A stretch of DNA of 64,000 nucleotides from JACMLD01 sp047602295 (GTDB lineage: Bacteria; Bacteroidota; Bacteroidia; Chitinophagales; Chitinophagaceae): assembly GCA_047602295.1 (NCBI GenBank), contig JASGHP010000001.1, forward strand, positions 6,324,001 through 6,388,000, read 5' to 3'. The notes beneath the pieces were generated by a model that saw nothing but the letters and a program-made list of their open reading frames with translations, was not told the DNA's origin and searched no databases. The first letter of the stretch is position 1, and each line of letters opens with the position of its first letter. The position numbers and the translations under genes were made by a program. Of the stretch, positions 18,695 to 28,051 are shown one piece after another.

Positions 18695-19735
18695 ATGCCG
18701 AAGAAACCATTAGTACCACTTGCATTTGCTAAAACATTTAAGAAAGGAGACGAACCTATTACCATTCTGGCAGGTGATGTAGGTGGCACAAAAACAAATA
18801 TGGCCTTGTACCGTGTAAGCGATGCTGGCGTGTCGCTGTTAAGAGAAGGGCGATATGCTTCCCAGGAGTATACTTCACTTGCAGATATTGTGGTACAGTT
18901 TACAGGTAAAGAATGGCCCAACCGTATTTGTGTGGCAGTAGCGGGCCCCGTTACAGATGGCAAGGTAAAGCTCACCAATCTTTCCTGGCAGTTGGATAGC
19001 AAAGCAATGAGCACTGCTTTAAAAATACCTGTTGCTTTTATTAATGATCTTGAAGCGAATGCCTATGGCCTGGCTGGTTTACAATCTTCAGATTTAGCGG
19101 CTATACATACCAGTGATATTAAAGCCACTGGCAATATTGCTATTGTTGCGCCAGGCACCGGGTTGGGAGAAGCGGGTTTATACTTTGATGGGAAAAAATA
19201 TCATCCGTTTGCAACGGAAGGCGGCCACAGCGATTTTTCTCCGCGTACTGAGCAGGACATTGATCTGTTCCGCTTTTTGCAACAGCAACATGATGGGCAC
19301 GTGAGTTGGGAGCGGGTGCTGTCTGGCCCCGGCATACACAATATTTTTACTTTTCTAACTACCATAGAGCGAAAGAAAATACCGGATTGGTTAATAGAGC
19401 AATTGCAGGAGGCAGAAGACCCTACACCTATTATCAGCAATGCAGCATTGCATCAACAAGAACCGGTTTGTTTAGAAACCTTGCATCTTTTTGTACGCTT
19501 TCTAGCTATGGAAGCCGCCAGCCTTTGTTTGAAATTAAAATCTACCGGTGGTTGTTATCTTGGTGGTGGCATCCCACCAAAAATTCTTCCTTTGTTGCAA
19601 ACCGGTGAATGGTACAAACATTTTCTTGACATGGGCCGCATGAGAAAGCTGTTGGAAGAAATGCCGGTGTATGTTATTTTAAATGATAAAACCGCCCGGT
19701 TAGGGGCGGCTTATTATGGAGCGTATAATATGTAG
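18695..19735 (+). CDS. glk: Glucokinase (Glk family)
   Basis: A 346-residue cytoplasmic protein with the ATP-binding GDVGGTKTN motif, AVAGPV, the FINDLEANAYGL catalytic segment (Asp base) and the glucose-binding run ending EGGHSDFSPR. These are diagnostic for Glk-type glucokinase (PF02685) rather than ROK kinases, which carry a Cys-rich zinc motif absent here. It phosphorylates glucose to glucose 6-phosphate. It is the only plus-strand gene among the sugar genes, divergent from GH65 and convergent with GH63. It would trap the glucose released by trehalase, GH65 and GH63. Confidence 0.94.
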   Translation: MPKKPLVPLAFAKTFKKGDEPITILAGDVGGTKTNMALYRVSDAGVSLLREGRYASQEYTSLADIVVQFTGKEWPNRICVAVAGPVTDGKVKLTNLSWQLDSKAMSTALKIPVAFINDLEANAYGLAGLQSSDLAAIHTSDIKATGNIAIVAPGTGLGEAGLYFDGKKYHPFATEGGHSDFSPRTEQDIDLFRFLQQQHDGHVSWERVLSGPGIHNIFTFLTTIERKKIPDWLIEQLQEAEDPTPIISNAALHQQEPVCLETLHLFVRFLAMEAASLCLKLKSTGGCYLGGGIPPKILPLLQTGEWYKHFLDMGRMRKLLEEMPVYVILNDKTARLGAAYYGAYNM

Positions 19736-19772
19736 TGTTGTTTTATCTCTTCGTCTCAATTACATTAAGTCT

Positions 19773-22439
19773 TCACCCTGTAGTGACGGCTTCTTTGAAA
19801 GGAGTTGGTTCAGCGGCATTTTTCTTAGCGCCGTATTCGCTAATCAGTTCCGCTACCAGTGCTGTCCACCCGGTTTGGTGTGCAGCACCTAATCCTTTAC
19901 CGCTGTCTCCATGAAAATATTCATAGAATAATACAAGGTGCTCGTTGCCGGGCTGCTGATAGAACCAATTGTATTCTCCATACAAACGACGTTTGCCGTC
20001 TTTATCTTTTTCAAAAAGGGAGATAACACGTTTTGTCAATTCATCAGCAACCGCATCAAGGTTCATTTTATTGCCAGAGCCGGTAGGGTATTCCACCAGC
20101 AGGTTATCCCCATAAAACTCACCGTATTTGCGAATAGATTGAATAATCAGGAAATTAATAGGTATCCACACAGGTCCGCGCCAGTTGCTGTTGCCACCAA
20201 ACATATCGGAAGTTGAATCGCCTGGATCGTAATGAATGCTGTATACAATACCATCTACCGTTACTGAGTAAGGATGATCTTCGTGGTATTTAGACAAAGC
20301 CCTTATGCCGCCGTCAGAAAGAAAGCCTTTTTCATCCAATAACCTTACCAGTAGCGCTTCCAGTTTATCTTTAGGCACAAGTGATAGCAACAATTCTTTT
20401 CCATCTCCCCTTTCTTCATTTGGCCAGAATTTTTTATTCTTCTTGCGGTATTGCTCAAACCACGTGATGCGTTTTTTAAAATCGTGCAGTTTGTCAAGCA
20501 CCCTTCTGCTGATGGTGGATACAGCATACAAGGAAGTAAGTCCTACAATAGATTGTATGCGCAAAGGCAGCGGGTCTGCGCCGGTTACGCACAATACATC
20601 ATAAAAGAATTTGTCTTCATTGTTCCAAAGGCCATGTTCATTTAAAGCTTCTGCCACCAAAACAAAGTGTTCAAAAAATTTAGTGGCCGTGTCTTCAAAA
20701 GCATCATCATGCATGGCTATCTCCAATGCAATGTCCATCATGTCTAACGCATAAGTACCCATCCAACTGGTACCATCTGCCTGTTCCAATTGCATTTCGC
20801 CAGAGAAATGGAAACTGCGGTTGAACACACCAATATTATCAAGACCAAGGAAGCCGCCTTCAAAAATGTTATTGCCATTTACGTCTTTGCGATTGATCCA
20901 CCATGTAAAATTGATGAGCAGCTTTTGAAAAACTTTTTTCAGGAAGACAATATCGCCAACACCACCTTTTTGTTTCTTCTCAATATTATAAATCTGCATG
21001 GCGGCCCATGCCTGCACGGGTGGATTTACATCACTAAAATTCCATTCGTATGCCGGCAATTGTCCATCTGGTTTCATATACCACTCACGCATCATCAGCA
21101 GCATTTGGTGCTTGGCAAAAGTTGGGTCTGCCACTGCCATGGAAATACATTGAAATGCAAGATCCCAGGCTGCATACCAGGGATATTCCCATTTATCTGG
21201 CATGGAAATAATATCCTGGTTTTTCAGGTGCTTCCAATCGTTATTGCGACCGGTCATTTTACCTACACTAACAGGAGAGATACCATCATCAGTGGATAAC
21301 CATCTTTCAACATCAAAATGATAATATTGCTTGCTCCATAATAAACCTGCCAATGCCTGCCGCTGAATATTGGCCATATCTTCACTGAGACCTTTAGGTA
21401 ATATGGCAGCGTAATATTCATTTGCTTCTTCTTTGCGGGTAGCAAAAATTTTCTCGAAGCCACTTACAAAAGCATTGTCAATGTCTTTATTACTAAGGCG
21501 GCAATAAATTGTTTTTGTTTCGCCTGCAGGAATTTTCATTTTATATACCGCAGCGAATTTCGTCCCGCTTTTTTTATTGCGCAAAGCAGCAATGTTATCT
21601 CCTTTTATCACGGCATCATGAAAAGCGTCTTTTACAAAAATGCTTTCATTGGGTGTATTGGTAATTTTTTCTGTATTGGTTTCATTTTCTGTAAAAAACC
21701 TGTCTGTTGCCGGCTGGTGATAAAAGAAATAGTTATCCAGCCTTTCGTGTTCTGTTTTTACAGAAGTTTTATTAATAGAGGTGATTACTGGTTTTTTATC
21801 AAGCCCTCCATAGCACCAGCGATTGTAAAACCACAATGTTGGCAATACAGTTATTTCAGCTGCTTTTGTATAGCGATTGGTAATATCTATTTTAATAAAA
21901 ATATCCTGTACACCTTGTTTGGCATAGGTTATATTCACATCAAAATACTGGCTATTGTCAAAAACGCCAGTGTCCAGTATTTCATATTCCGGTTGATAGC
22001 GATCCCGCTTGCGGTTTTCTTCTTTAAGTTTATCGTAGGGAAAAGCCTGTTGCGGGTATTTGTATAAAAACTCCATGTAGGAGTGTGTGGGAATATTGTC
22101 CAGGTAGTAATACAATTCCTTTACGTCTTCCCCATGGTTTCCCTGGCTGTTGCCTAATCCAAAAAGTCTTTCTTTTAAAATAGGATCTTTGCCATTCCAA
22201 AGTGCAACAGAAAAACAAAGGTTTTGAAAATAATCCGAAAGGCCCGCTAATCCATCTTCTCCCCAGCGGTATACACGGCTATGTGAATGATCAAAAGGAA
22301 AATAGTGCCATGCATCTCCGTTTGAACTGTAATCTTCTCTCACGGTGCCCCATTGTCTATCGCTTAAATAAGGCCCCCATTGTACAAGCGGCACATCTCT
22401 GGTTGCGTTAACTGCCAGGCGTTGGTGTTCTGCTGTCAT
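19773..22439 (-). CDS. GH63-family glucosidase (MGH1-like)
   Basis: An 888-residue protein without a signal peptide, so probably cytoplasmic. The catalytic (alpha/alpha)6 region holds WEYPWYAAWDLAF near the middle, PDGQLPAYEWNFSDVNPP, and NWRGPVWIPINFLI near the C-terminus. These are hallmarks of bacterial GH63 glucosidases and mannosylglycerate-hydrolase-like enzymes. The family cleaves alpha-glucosidic bonds by inversion. The N-terminal 300 residues form the beta-sandwich (WGPYLSDRQWGTVREDYS). The gene is convergent with glucokinase, 37 bp apart, and completes a set of alpha-glucoside-degrading enzymes. The exact substrate is unclear. Confidence 0.88.
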   Translation of the reverse strand: MTAEHQRLAVNATRDVPLVQWGPYLSDRQWGTVREDYSSNGDAWHYFPFDHSHSRVYRWGEDGLAGLSDYFQNLCFSVALWNGKDPILKERLFGLGNSQGNHGEDVKELYYYLDNIPTHSYMEFLYKYPQQAFPYDKLKEENRKRDRYQPEYEILDTGVFDNSQYFDVNITYAKQGVQDIFIKIDITNRYTKAAEITVLPTLWFYNRWCYGGLDKKPVITSINKTSVKTEHERLDNYFFYHQPATDRFFTENETNTEKITNTPNESIFVKDAFHDAVIKGDNIAALRNKKSGTKFAAVYKMKIPAGETKTIYCRLSNKDIDNAFVSGFEKIFATRKEEANEYYAAILPKGLSEDMANIQRQALAGLLWSKQYYHFDVERWLSTDDGISPVSVGKMTGRNNDWKHLKNQDIISMPDKWEYPWYAAWDLAFQCISMAVADPTFAKHQMLLMMREWYMKPDGQLPAYEWNFSDVNPPVQAWAAMQIYNIEKKQKGGVGDIVFLKKVFQKLLINFTWWINRKDVNGNNIFEGGFLGLDNIGVFNRSFHFSGEMQLEQADGTSWMGTYALDMMDIALEIAMHDDAFEDTATKFFEHFVLVAEALNEHGLWNNEDKFFYDVLCVTGADPLPLRIQSIVGLTSLYAVSTISRRVLDKLHDFKKRITWFEQYRKKNKKFWPNEERGDGKELLLSLVPKDKLEALLVRLLDEKGFLSDGGIRALSKYHEDHPYSVTVDGIVYSIHYDPGDSTSDMFGGNSNWRGPVWIPINFLIIQSIRKYGEFYGDNLLVEYPTGSGNKMNLDAVADELTKRVISLFEKDKDGKRRLYGEYNWFYQQPGNEHLVLFYEYFHGDSGKGLGAAHQTGWTALVAELISEYGAKKNAAEPTPFKEAVTTG

Positions 22440-22658
22440 GCTATTGATTTAATACAAACAATATCGCAAAAGGCCGGAGACAATTGAAGTGCTGCAAACC
22501 TCAAATAAAAAGATTACAGCATTAATCAAATGGCAAACATCACAGTTATCTCATAGCGGCATTAAAAGGCCGACCCCTTTGTGATATTTTTTTGTAAGTG
22601 TGTACCGGAAGCCAATCCGGTAAAAACACAAATTTAACTAATAAGCCGCATAGATCGC

Positions 22659-23486
22659 TTATTGGTATTTTTTCATGAGATCAAATAAAATTTTTCTATC
22701 TGGCTCTGTTATTGCTTTAGAAGAATCGCTTTGTATAAAATGAAGCTTGAAGGAATATACTGCGGATGCACTGTCTTGTATATTGTAACCTATTATGCGC
22801 AAGGCTTGCATTGCATTAAAATCTGAAGGCACCTGTGTAGTAGTGGTATCATACCAAAGCCCGAATCCATTAGTGGCCAATTGATGCCATGGAAAATTTC
22901 TATTAGGATCTACTTTTCTGCCTGGTGCAATGTCTGCATGGCCAATGAAATTTGCAGTGGGGATGCTGTATTGTTTTTTCAGGTTGGTCAATAATCGCAG
23001 TAAGCTGTTTATTTGCGCATCAGTAAAAGCTTCAAAGCCATTATTGTCTATTTCTATACCGATGCTATTGCTGTTGATATCTGTGCTGTTGCCCCATTTA
23101 GCTACTCCACCATGAAAAGCTCTTAAATAATCGTTGAGCATATGATGGATAGTGCCGTCTTTACAGATAACATAATGGGCGCTTACTGGTCTTTCAGCAG
23201 TAGTAAATGTTTTTAATGTTTGCTCGCAGCTATTTTGTGCGGTATGATGTATGATTACAAAATTGGGCTTTCTTAAATTAAAATTGATAGTGCCAACTTT
23301 ATATTGAGGTGCCTGTACAGAATCCTGCACCGGAAAACTGCTTAATTCTTTTGCAAAGGCCTTTGCTTGTTGCTTATATATTTTATTAGTGCTTTTGTAG
23401 GGATTGCTGGCACAACTGCACAATGTGCAAAACAATAAAAGATATGCGCCATACTTATTTACATAGCCAGGAAGAAGTGAATGCAT
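22659..23486 (-). CDS. N-acetylmuramoyl-L-alanine amidase (Amidase_2), lipoprotein
   Basis: A 275-residue protein with an N-terminal hydrophobic stretch and a lipobox (CTLCSCASN), so it is probably anchored in a periplasm-facing membrane leaflet. The Amidase_2 zinc fold is clear: VIIHHTAQN carries the first His ligand, then HYVICKDGTIHHML, AFHGG, NSIGIEIDNNG and GHADIAPGRKVDP with the late His and Asp. It resembles AmiD, which cuts the amide between MurNAc and the stem peptide, typically in cell-wall recycling or remodelling. It stands alone, divergent from the Cys-rich protein at 23584. Confidence 0.93.
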   Translation of the reverse strand: MHSLLPGYVNKYGAYLLLFCTLCSCASNPYKSTNKIYKQQAKAFAKELSSFPVQDSVQAPQYKVGTINFNLRKPNFVIIHHTAQNSCEQTLKTFTTAERPVSAHYVICKDGTIHHMLNDYLRAFHGGVAKWGNSTDINSNSIGIEIDNNGFEAFTDAQINSLLRLLTNLKKQYSIPTANFIGHADIAPGRKVDPNRNFPWHQLATNGFGLWYDTTTTQVPSDFNAMQALRIIGYNIQDSASAVYSFKLHFIQSDSSKAITEPDRKILFDLMKKYQ

Positions 23487-23540
23487 CCGTTTTTTTTGTA
23501 AATATAATTAAAGAAGATACAGTTGTCTTGTTAACGCGTG

Positions 23541-23569
23541 TTTTGTCATTTACCTGCTGTGTATCTTTG
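23541..23569 (+). promoter_or_regulatory. Bacteroidota-type promoter of the Cys-rich protein
   Basis: TTTTG at 23541-23545 and TATCTTTG at 23562-23569 match the -33 TTTG and -7 TAnnTTTG elements used by the primary sigma factor of Bacteroidota. The spacer is 16 bp, slightly short. The ATG follows 14 bp after the -7 box. Confidence 0.6.
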
Positions 23570-23583
23570 TAAAAACAACGATT

Positions 23584-23919
23584 ATGAAAATACTAATTCT
23601 ATCAATTGCATTTTTTGTATGTGCAGGTATAACTGCTAATGCCCAATTAAAGAGCGCAGATAGCAGCGCAACTGCTAAACACCAGGTACAGAATAAAGCA
23701 GCATGGGCATGCCCGGCTTGCTATAAAATAACCAAAGAAGGTGGCAATTGTGAAAACGATAAAACGGCAAAAATTCAATTGGGCACTTACTATTGTCAGC
23801 ATTGTGTAAAAGCAACCAGCGACAAGCCAGGCAACTGTCCTATGTGCAAAGGTGCTACTACTCAAATGACACGCCGCCTGTGCAAAGAACATACAAGCAA
23901 TACAAAGAAGACTGTGTAA
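23584..23919 (+). CDS. Small Cys-rich periplasmic protein, probable metal binder
   Basis: The 111-residue protein has a Sec signal peptide (ending ANAQ, residue 21). Ten Cys residues in the mature part are arranged as CPACYK, then GGNCENDK, YYCQHC, GNCPMCKG and RRLCKE. Repeated CxxC pairs with Lys/Gly flanks suggest zinc-ribbon-like or soft-metal binding in the periplasm. I do not recognise a named family. Proteins with CPMC motifs in Bacteroidota often accompany copper or heavy-metal resistance, but no efflux gene is nearby. The gene has its own promoter and terminator and is therefore a single-gene transcript. Confidence 0.8.
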   Translation: MKILILSIAFFVCAGITANAQLKSADSSATAKHQVQNKAAWACPACYKITKEGGNCENDKTAKIQLGTYYCQHCVKATSDKPGNCPMCKGATTQMTRRLCKEHTSNTKKTV

Positions 23920-23936
23920 ATCTTCAATATTTTTTT

Positions 23937-23965
23937 AAACGCCCTGGCACAAGCCGGGGCGTTTT
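23937..23965 (+). terminator. Rho-independent terminator after the Cys-rich protein gene
   Basis: AAACGCCCTGGC (23937-23948) pairs with GCCGGGGCGTTT (23953-23964) around an ACAA loop, with one T-G wobble and a T-rich tail. It lies 17 bp after the stop at 23919. Confidence 0.92.
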
Positions 23966-24388
23966 ATTTTAAAGGTTTTTACTTGGCTGGGCTTCGTTAT
24001 AAATAAGTGGGCTTATAGTACTGCGTTCGTTAACAATGATTCATATTAATGCCCTCATAAAATTTTGTATCATTTATTATGTATGGTTCATGTTCTCTAA
24101 ACATAGTTTAGCTAGTCCGTCATAACAGTAAACGCTGCAATGCATAAGTAACCAATACAAGTGTGTTCCAAAATGCAGCTAGCCAATAAAGTTTTGTAGC
24201 ACTCCTGCTAAGTAGTGTTGTTGTAATTAATAGCATTCCCATCTTAATTTTTTTCCAACAAATGCCTGATTTTTCCACTGATGGGAATAAACACCAAGTA
24301 ACCCTCATTGTAAATCTTTGTTTTTCAAAGTGCTGTATTCTGGTATCATGCTTGAAAATATTCTGGCAGGATTAGAAAATTGTACTTT
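23966..24388. other. Intergenic region without a convincing gene
   Basis: 423 bp. An AT-rich stretch with a 62-codon minus-strand frame (24120-24308). Its second half (KIKMGMLLITTT to YALQRLL) reads like a short membrane segment. I have no support beyond hydrophobicity, so it is not called as a gene. No hairpin or repeat stands out. Confidence 0.5.
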
Positions 24389-25912
24389 ATGAAAAAACTT
24401 TACAAATCATTTCTGCAGGCTTTTATCGCAACAGTAGTTGTGTTGGTTGTTTCAAATAATATTAATGCGCAGTCCTGCACACCTCAGGGTAATCCTGCTA
24501 CCTATGGCACTGGCAATACATGGATTGGCTACCTATACACAGGTACAAACTTCAATACTTATAAAGGTTATATAACAGAAGGTAACAGCAGTGCAGCGTT
24601 TGATGAAAGTTTCTCTGGCGCACAGGTAAATTTTGCTACCAATGGTTGCCCTGTTTATACAGATGGTTTCAGTGCAAGGTTCAGGCTTACAAAAACATTT
24701 GCTGCTGGTGGTTATACTATTACAGTAGGTGGAGATGATGGTTATCGTTTAAGCCTTGATGGTGGCAGCACATGGGCTATCAATAACTGGGCAGACCACA
24801 GCTATACTACCACTTCTTATACAGTTTATTTAAGCGGTTCTTATAACATGGTATTGGAGTATTATGAAAACGGTGGTGATAACAGGGTTACTTTCAGCAC
24901 TACCAGTGTTTGCTTAGGTTCTGAAAATACCGCTGTATACGGAACTAATAATACCTGGATCGGCTATATGTACCAGGGAATGAATTTTGATCAGTATAAA
25001 GGTTATATCAACAAAGGAACTTCTACTAATCCCAATTTTGATGAAAACTTTGGTGGTGGCAGTTCTGCTGTAACAGTAAATACAAGCAGTTGCTCTTTTC
25101 AAACACAATCATTCAGTGCACGTTACCGTTTGCAAAAAACATTTCCTGCTGGTTCATATATGTTTACCATTGGTGGAGATGATGGTTACCGTTTCAGCCT
25201 TGATGGTGGTGCAACATGGGTAGTAAATAAATGGAATGACCAGTCTTACGGTGTTACTTCATACTCTGCAAATCTTAGCGGTTCATACAATATGGTATTG
25301 GAATATTACCAGAATGGAGGTTACTCACGTGTAAGCTTTAATATGTCAGTAAACAGCTTGTTGCCTGTAAAACTGGTAAGCTTTGCTGCTAATATTTCAT
25401 CACCAGAAAAAACACAGCTTAACTGGACAATTACTGAAGCTGCTAATTTTAAAAACTTTACTGTACAACGCAGCATTGATGGCAATAGCTTTAGCAACGT
25501 ACAGGCAATTGCTGCACAAAACAGCAATAGCAGCGCAACTCAGAATTATACTTATACAGATACTCATGCAGCTATCAATACAATTTATTACAGGTTAGCT
25601 ATGACTGATATTGATGGCACCGTTACTTATTCAAATATCATTCGTCTTGATAATGAAACTACCTCTACAGTTAAAGTGTATCCTACGCTGGTAGAAAATA
25701 AAAGCGTATATGTTGAATCTGGTAAAGCTATTAATCATGCTAAAGCTACGGTGTATGATATGAATGGAAGGAAGTTGATTGAACAAGTGTTGGAGAATGT
25801 ACAAGGCCGTCAGTCAATAGCATTGAATGCAGGTGTAAAAAGCGGTACTTATATCGTAAGTGTTACAGATGGCACAACCCAATTAGCAAAACAAATCATC
25901 CTGGTAAAATAA
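24389..25912 (+). CDS. Secreted protein with two PA14-like domains and a T9SS type A sorting domain
   Basis: From the ATG at 24389 (an in-frame TTG at 24380 is less likely) there are 507 residues with a signal peptide ending INAQS. Two homologous domains follow (about residues 28-175 and 180-325). Each has a TWIGYxYxGxNFxxYKGYI opening and a GGDDGYRxSLDGGxTW core, which is PA14-like. PA14 domains bind glycans. A fibronectin-like module (LLPVKLVSFAA onwards) leads into a type IX secretion C-terminal domain with VYPTLVEN, ATVYDMNGRKL and SGTYIVSVTDG. The protein is probably exported by T9SS and left on the cell surface. The two PA14 copies share about half of their residues, so they arose by duplication. 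Confidence 0.88.
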   Translation: MKKLYKSFLQAFIATVVVLVVSNNINAQSCTPQGNPATYGTGNTWIGYLYTGTNFNTYKGYITEGNSSAAFDESFSGAQVNFATNGCPVYTDGFSARFRLTKTFAAGGYTITVGGDDGYRLSLDGGSTWAINNWADHSYTTTSYTVYLSGSYNMVLEYYENGGDNRVTFSTTSVCLGSENTAVYGTNNTWIGYMYQGMNFDQYKGYINKGTSTNPNFDENFGGGSSAVTVNTSSCSFQTQSFSARYRLQKTFPAGSYMFTIGGDDGYRFSLDGGATWVVNKWNDQSYGVTSYSANLSGSYNMVLEYYQNGGYSRVSFNMSVNSLLPVKLVSFAANISSPEKTQLNWTITEAANFKNFTVQRSIDGNSFSNVQAIAAQNSNSSATQNYTYTDTHAAINTIYYRLAMTDIDGTVTYSNIIRLDNETTSTVKVYPTLVENKSVYVESGKAINHAKATVYDMNGRKLIEQVLENVQGRQSIALNAGVKSGTYIVSVTDGTTQLAKQIILVK

Positions 25913-25955
25913 TTAAAGGCCGTTTTTTCGTACAGTTTGAGAACCCCTAATCCCA

Positions 25956-25992
25956 GGGCCACGCTATTGAAATAATAGCTGGCCCTTTTTTT
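25956..25992 (+). terminator. Rho-independent terminator of the T9SS-cargo gene
   Basis: GGGCCA (25956-25961) pairs with TGGCCC (25980-25985), with an inner GCTATT/AATAGC stem and a 5-nt loop, one bulged C, and then a T7 run. It lies about 43 bp after the stop at 25912. Confidence 0.9.
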
Positions 25993-26018
25993 ATACCCCT
26001 TACCCCAAAAGGGGAATA

Positions 26019-26159
26019 GAACGCAGATTTTTATGATTGTTAAGATGAGGTATGATTTTTTACCTGGTTCTAAGATTGATGGCTGTACTTTATCAATGCG
26101 AAATTTTTTTATAAAACATCTAAGGCATTATCTGCTCTAATCATAACAATCTGCGTTCC
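26019..26159. repeat. Dispersed GAACGCAGATTTTTATGATT element, here with inverted ends
   Basis: The left end GAACGCAGATTTTTATGATT (26019-26038) is mirrored by a right end whose reverse complement reads GGAACGCAGATTGTTATGAT (26140-26159). Between them lie about 100 bp of AT-rich DNA. Related copies occur at 57995-58046 (same orientation, shared over about 50 bp) and near 59251-59285 (inverted). The element sits in the gap between convergent genes. Confidence 0.7.
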
Positions 26160-26178
26160 GTTTTTTTAAAGCGAAGCG

Positions 26179-27213
26179 CTAGAATCTTTGTTCCATTTCT
26201 TCAACAGCTGCAGGCTGCAAAAACATTTCTGCCAGCAACTCATAACTTCTAAAACGATCTTCTTTGCTTTCCGCAAATGTGGCGGCCACCACTTCTGTTA
26301 CATCCATTGTTTTTGCCAACGCTGTAATTTTTTCTTTTACTACAGCAGGTGTTCCCATAATGGTGCGTTGCCGGTTGTGCAACACACGCTGCCATTCTGC
26401 ATCGGTGTATTGGTATCTGCTAGCCGCTTCATAATCCGGCATATCATCTATTCTTCCTTTTTCAAAACCTAAGAAACGATAGTCCATTACAGCCTGTGTG
26501 CGTGCAACAGTCTCTTCATCTTCAGAACAAAAAACAAAAATACCAACACTTGCTTTGGGAGATGCCAGCAATGAAGATGGTTTAAATCTTTGCCTGTAAG
26601 CAGCAATGGCTTCTGCCCCACCAATAGGATTAATAAACTGCGCAAAACTTAATGCCATACCAGTATGCGCTGCAAGAAAAGCACTTTCTCCACTACTGGT
26701 TAGCATCCATAATGCCGGCACTGTATTGATGCGCGGAATTGCCCTAATTCTTCCTTCTGCGTTACCATCGCCGGGTGTATCTGTTAAGAAGCATTGCAGA
26801 TCTTCTATTTGCTGAATATATGCCTGCGGATCAAATTCATTGGATGGATTTAATAAACGCGAAGTAAGACGATCACCACCGGGTGCACGGCCTACGCCCA
26901 AATCTATTCGCTCCGGGTATAATGCTTCCAGTAAACGAAAGTTCTCTGCCACTTTTAAAGCGCTGTGGTTAGGCAGCATAATGCCACCAGAGCCCAGGCG
27001 GATACGCTTTGTTTCCGCAGCCAGCCTGCTAATTAATATTTCCGGTGCTGCGCCGGCAAGGCTAAGCGTATTGTGGTGCTCGCTCAACCAATAACGGGTG
27101 TAACCGAGTTTCTCTGCCAGCTTTACCAGTTCTATCGATTCCTGCAACGCCTCATGTGCATTGCTTCCCTTGCGTATAGGTGTTTGATCAAGTACGCTTA
27201 ATTGTAACTGCAT
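26179..27213 (-). CDS. LLM-class flavin-dependent oxidoreductase (luciferase-like, YhbW/MsnO8 type)
   Basis: A 344-residue cytoplasmic TIM-barrel protein. It opens with LQLSVLDQTPIRKG, contains YWLSEHHNTLSLAGAAPEIL and RIRLGSGGIMLPNHS, and has DLGVGRAPGGD, all typical of the MsnO8/YhbW subgroup of luciferase-like monooxygenases. These use FMNH2 and oxygen, but the substrate of this subgroup is mostly unknown. It stands alone on the minus strand with no flavin reductase next to it. Its stop lies next to a short AGCGAAGCGCT motif that also follows the AraC gene at 53240. Confidence 0.9.
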   Translation of the reverse strand: MQLQLSVLDQTPIRKGSNAHEALQESIELVKLAEKLGYTRYWLSEHHNTLSLAGAAPEILISRLAAETKRIRLGSGGIMLPNHSALKVAENFRLLEALYPERIDLGVGRAPGGDRLTSRLLNPSNEFDPQAYIQQIEDLQCFLTDTPGDGNAEGRIRAIPRINTVPALWMLTSSGESAFLAAHTGMALSFAQFINPIGGAEAIAAYRQRFKPSSLLASPKASVGIFVFCSEDEETVARTQAVMDYRFLGFEKGRIDDMPDYEAASRYQYTDAEWQRVLHNRQRTIMGTPAVVKEKITALAKTMDVTEVVAATFAESKEDRFRSYELLAEMFLQPAAVEEMEQRF

Positions 27214-28051
27214 GATTGAAATAACATGCCTGCTGCAAAAAAGTTGAAGCCCGGGCTTATTGCCTAATATCTTTTTAGCTTAAACCTGCCTTCTATTGTG
27301 GCAGTGCTTATTTGTTTACCGGTAGCTACTGTATAAAAACCTGCTGGTTTTATGGTTAATGGCGAGGTAGGAATATTTATTATGATGGTCAGGTTTCAAG
27401 ATGTAATACTGTCCCTTGTTTGCTTATTTATCTTTCTTGCTACAATTACTAATAAAAAAGATTGTGATAATGAACAACGGCAGCAATGTTATGCGCCTGG
27501 TTACATTTAGTTTCATACAATAGACAAGGTTTAATGTTGAAACAAAGTTGCAACGCTTGATAATAAATGGTTATAACATATGGCATGAATTGAAAGAAAA
27601 GATGTTTAGATTGTTTGCCAGCCTGAAAGCAAAAAATAGTTTTAGAAAGATTAAAAAAATGAATTAAAATTTTAATGCGATTATAATTTTCGCTTACTCA
27701 CGCAATAGAGTTGCCCTTTTTCATTTTTGCAATTGAAGCTTTTGCGGAAACTACGGTACAACATATTAATTAAAAAAAATACTGGCATACCATTTGAAAA
27801 CACATAAACGGTTTTTCATAGGATATTGGATTAATAAGCGGGACTGGATTTTTATCCTGGTCCCTTTTTTATTTATAAGGGTTGAATACAAGTTTTAACT
27901 CAACTGCTTTCATTAAACTTAAGCCAGGCCGCTCCCAATTTGGAAATGTAATTTTTACATAAACGCTACTTACTGCCAGCCATCCTTTATAATCAGTTCT
28001 CCATAAAATCTTCAATATTTATTCAAAATTCTGGCGCATTTTTGTGGCCTC
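27214..28051. other. 838-bp intergenic region with a possible decayed gene end
   Basis: No intact gene is visible. On the minus strand a 43-codon frame (27395 to a TAG at 27264-27266) reads like the end of a secreted protein (LTIKPAGFYTVATGKQ, ending RFKLKRY), resembling the last strands of a T9SS sorting domain. It has no start or upstream part, so it may be a remnant. The rest is AT-rich and holds the promoter region of the receptor gene at 28052. Confidence 0.4.

Noticed and set aside
24120..24308. A 62-codon minus-strand frame ending in a hydrophobic stretch
   Set aside because: No family resemblance, no convincing start context; hydrophobicity alone in AT-rich DNA is weak evidence.
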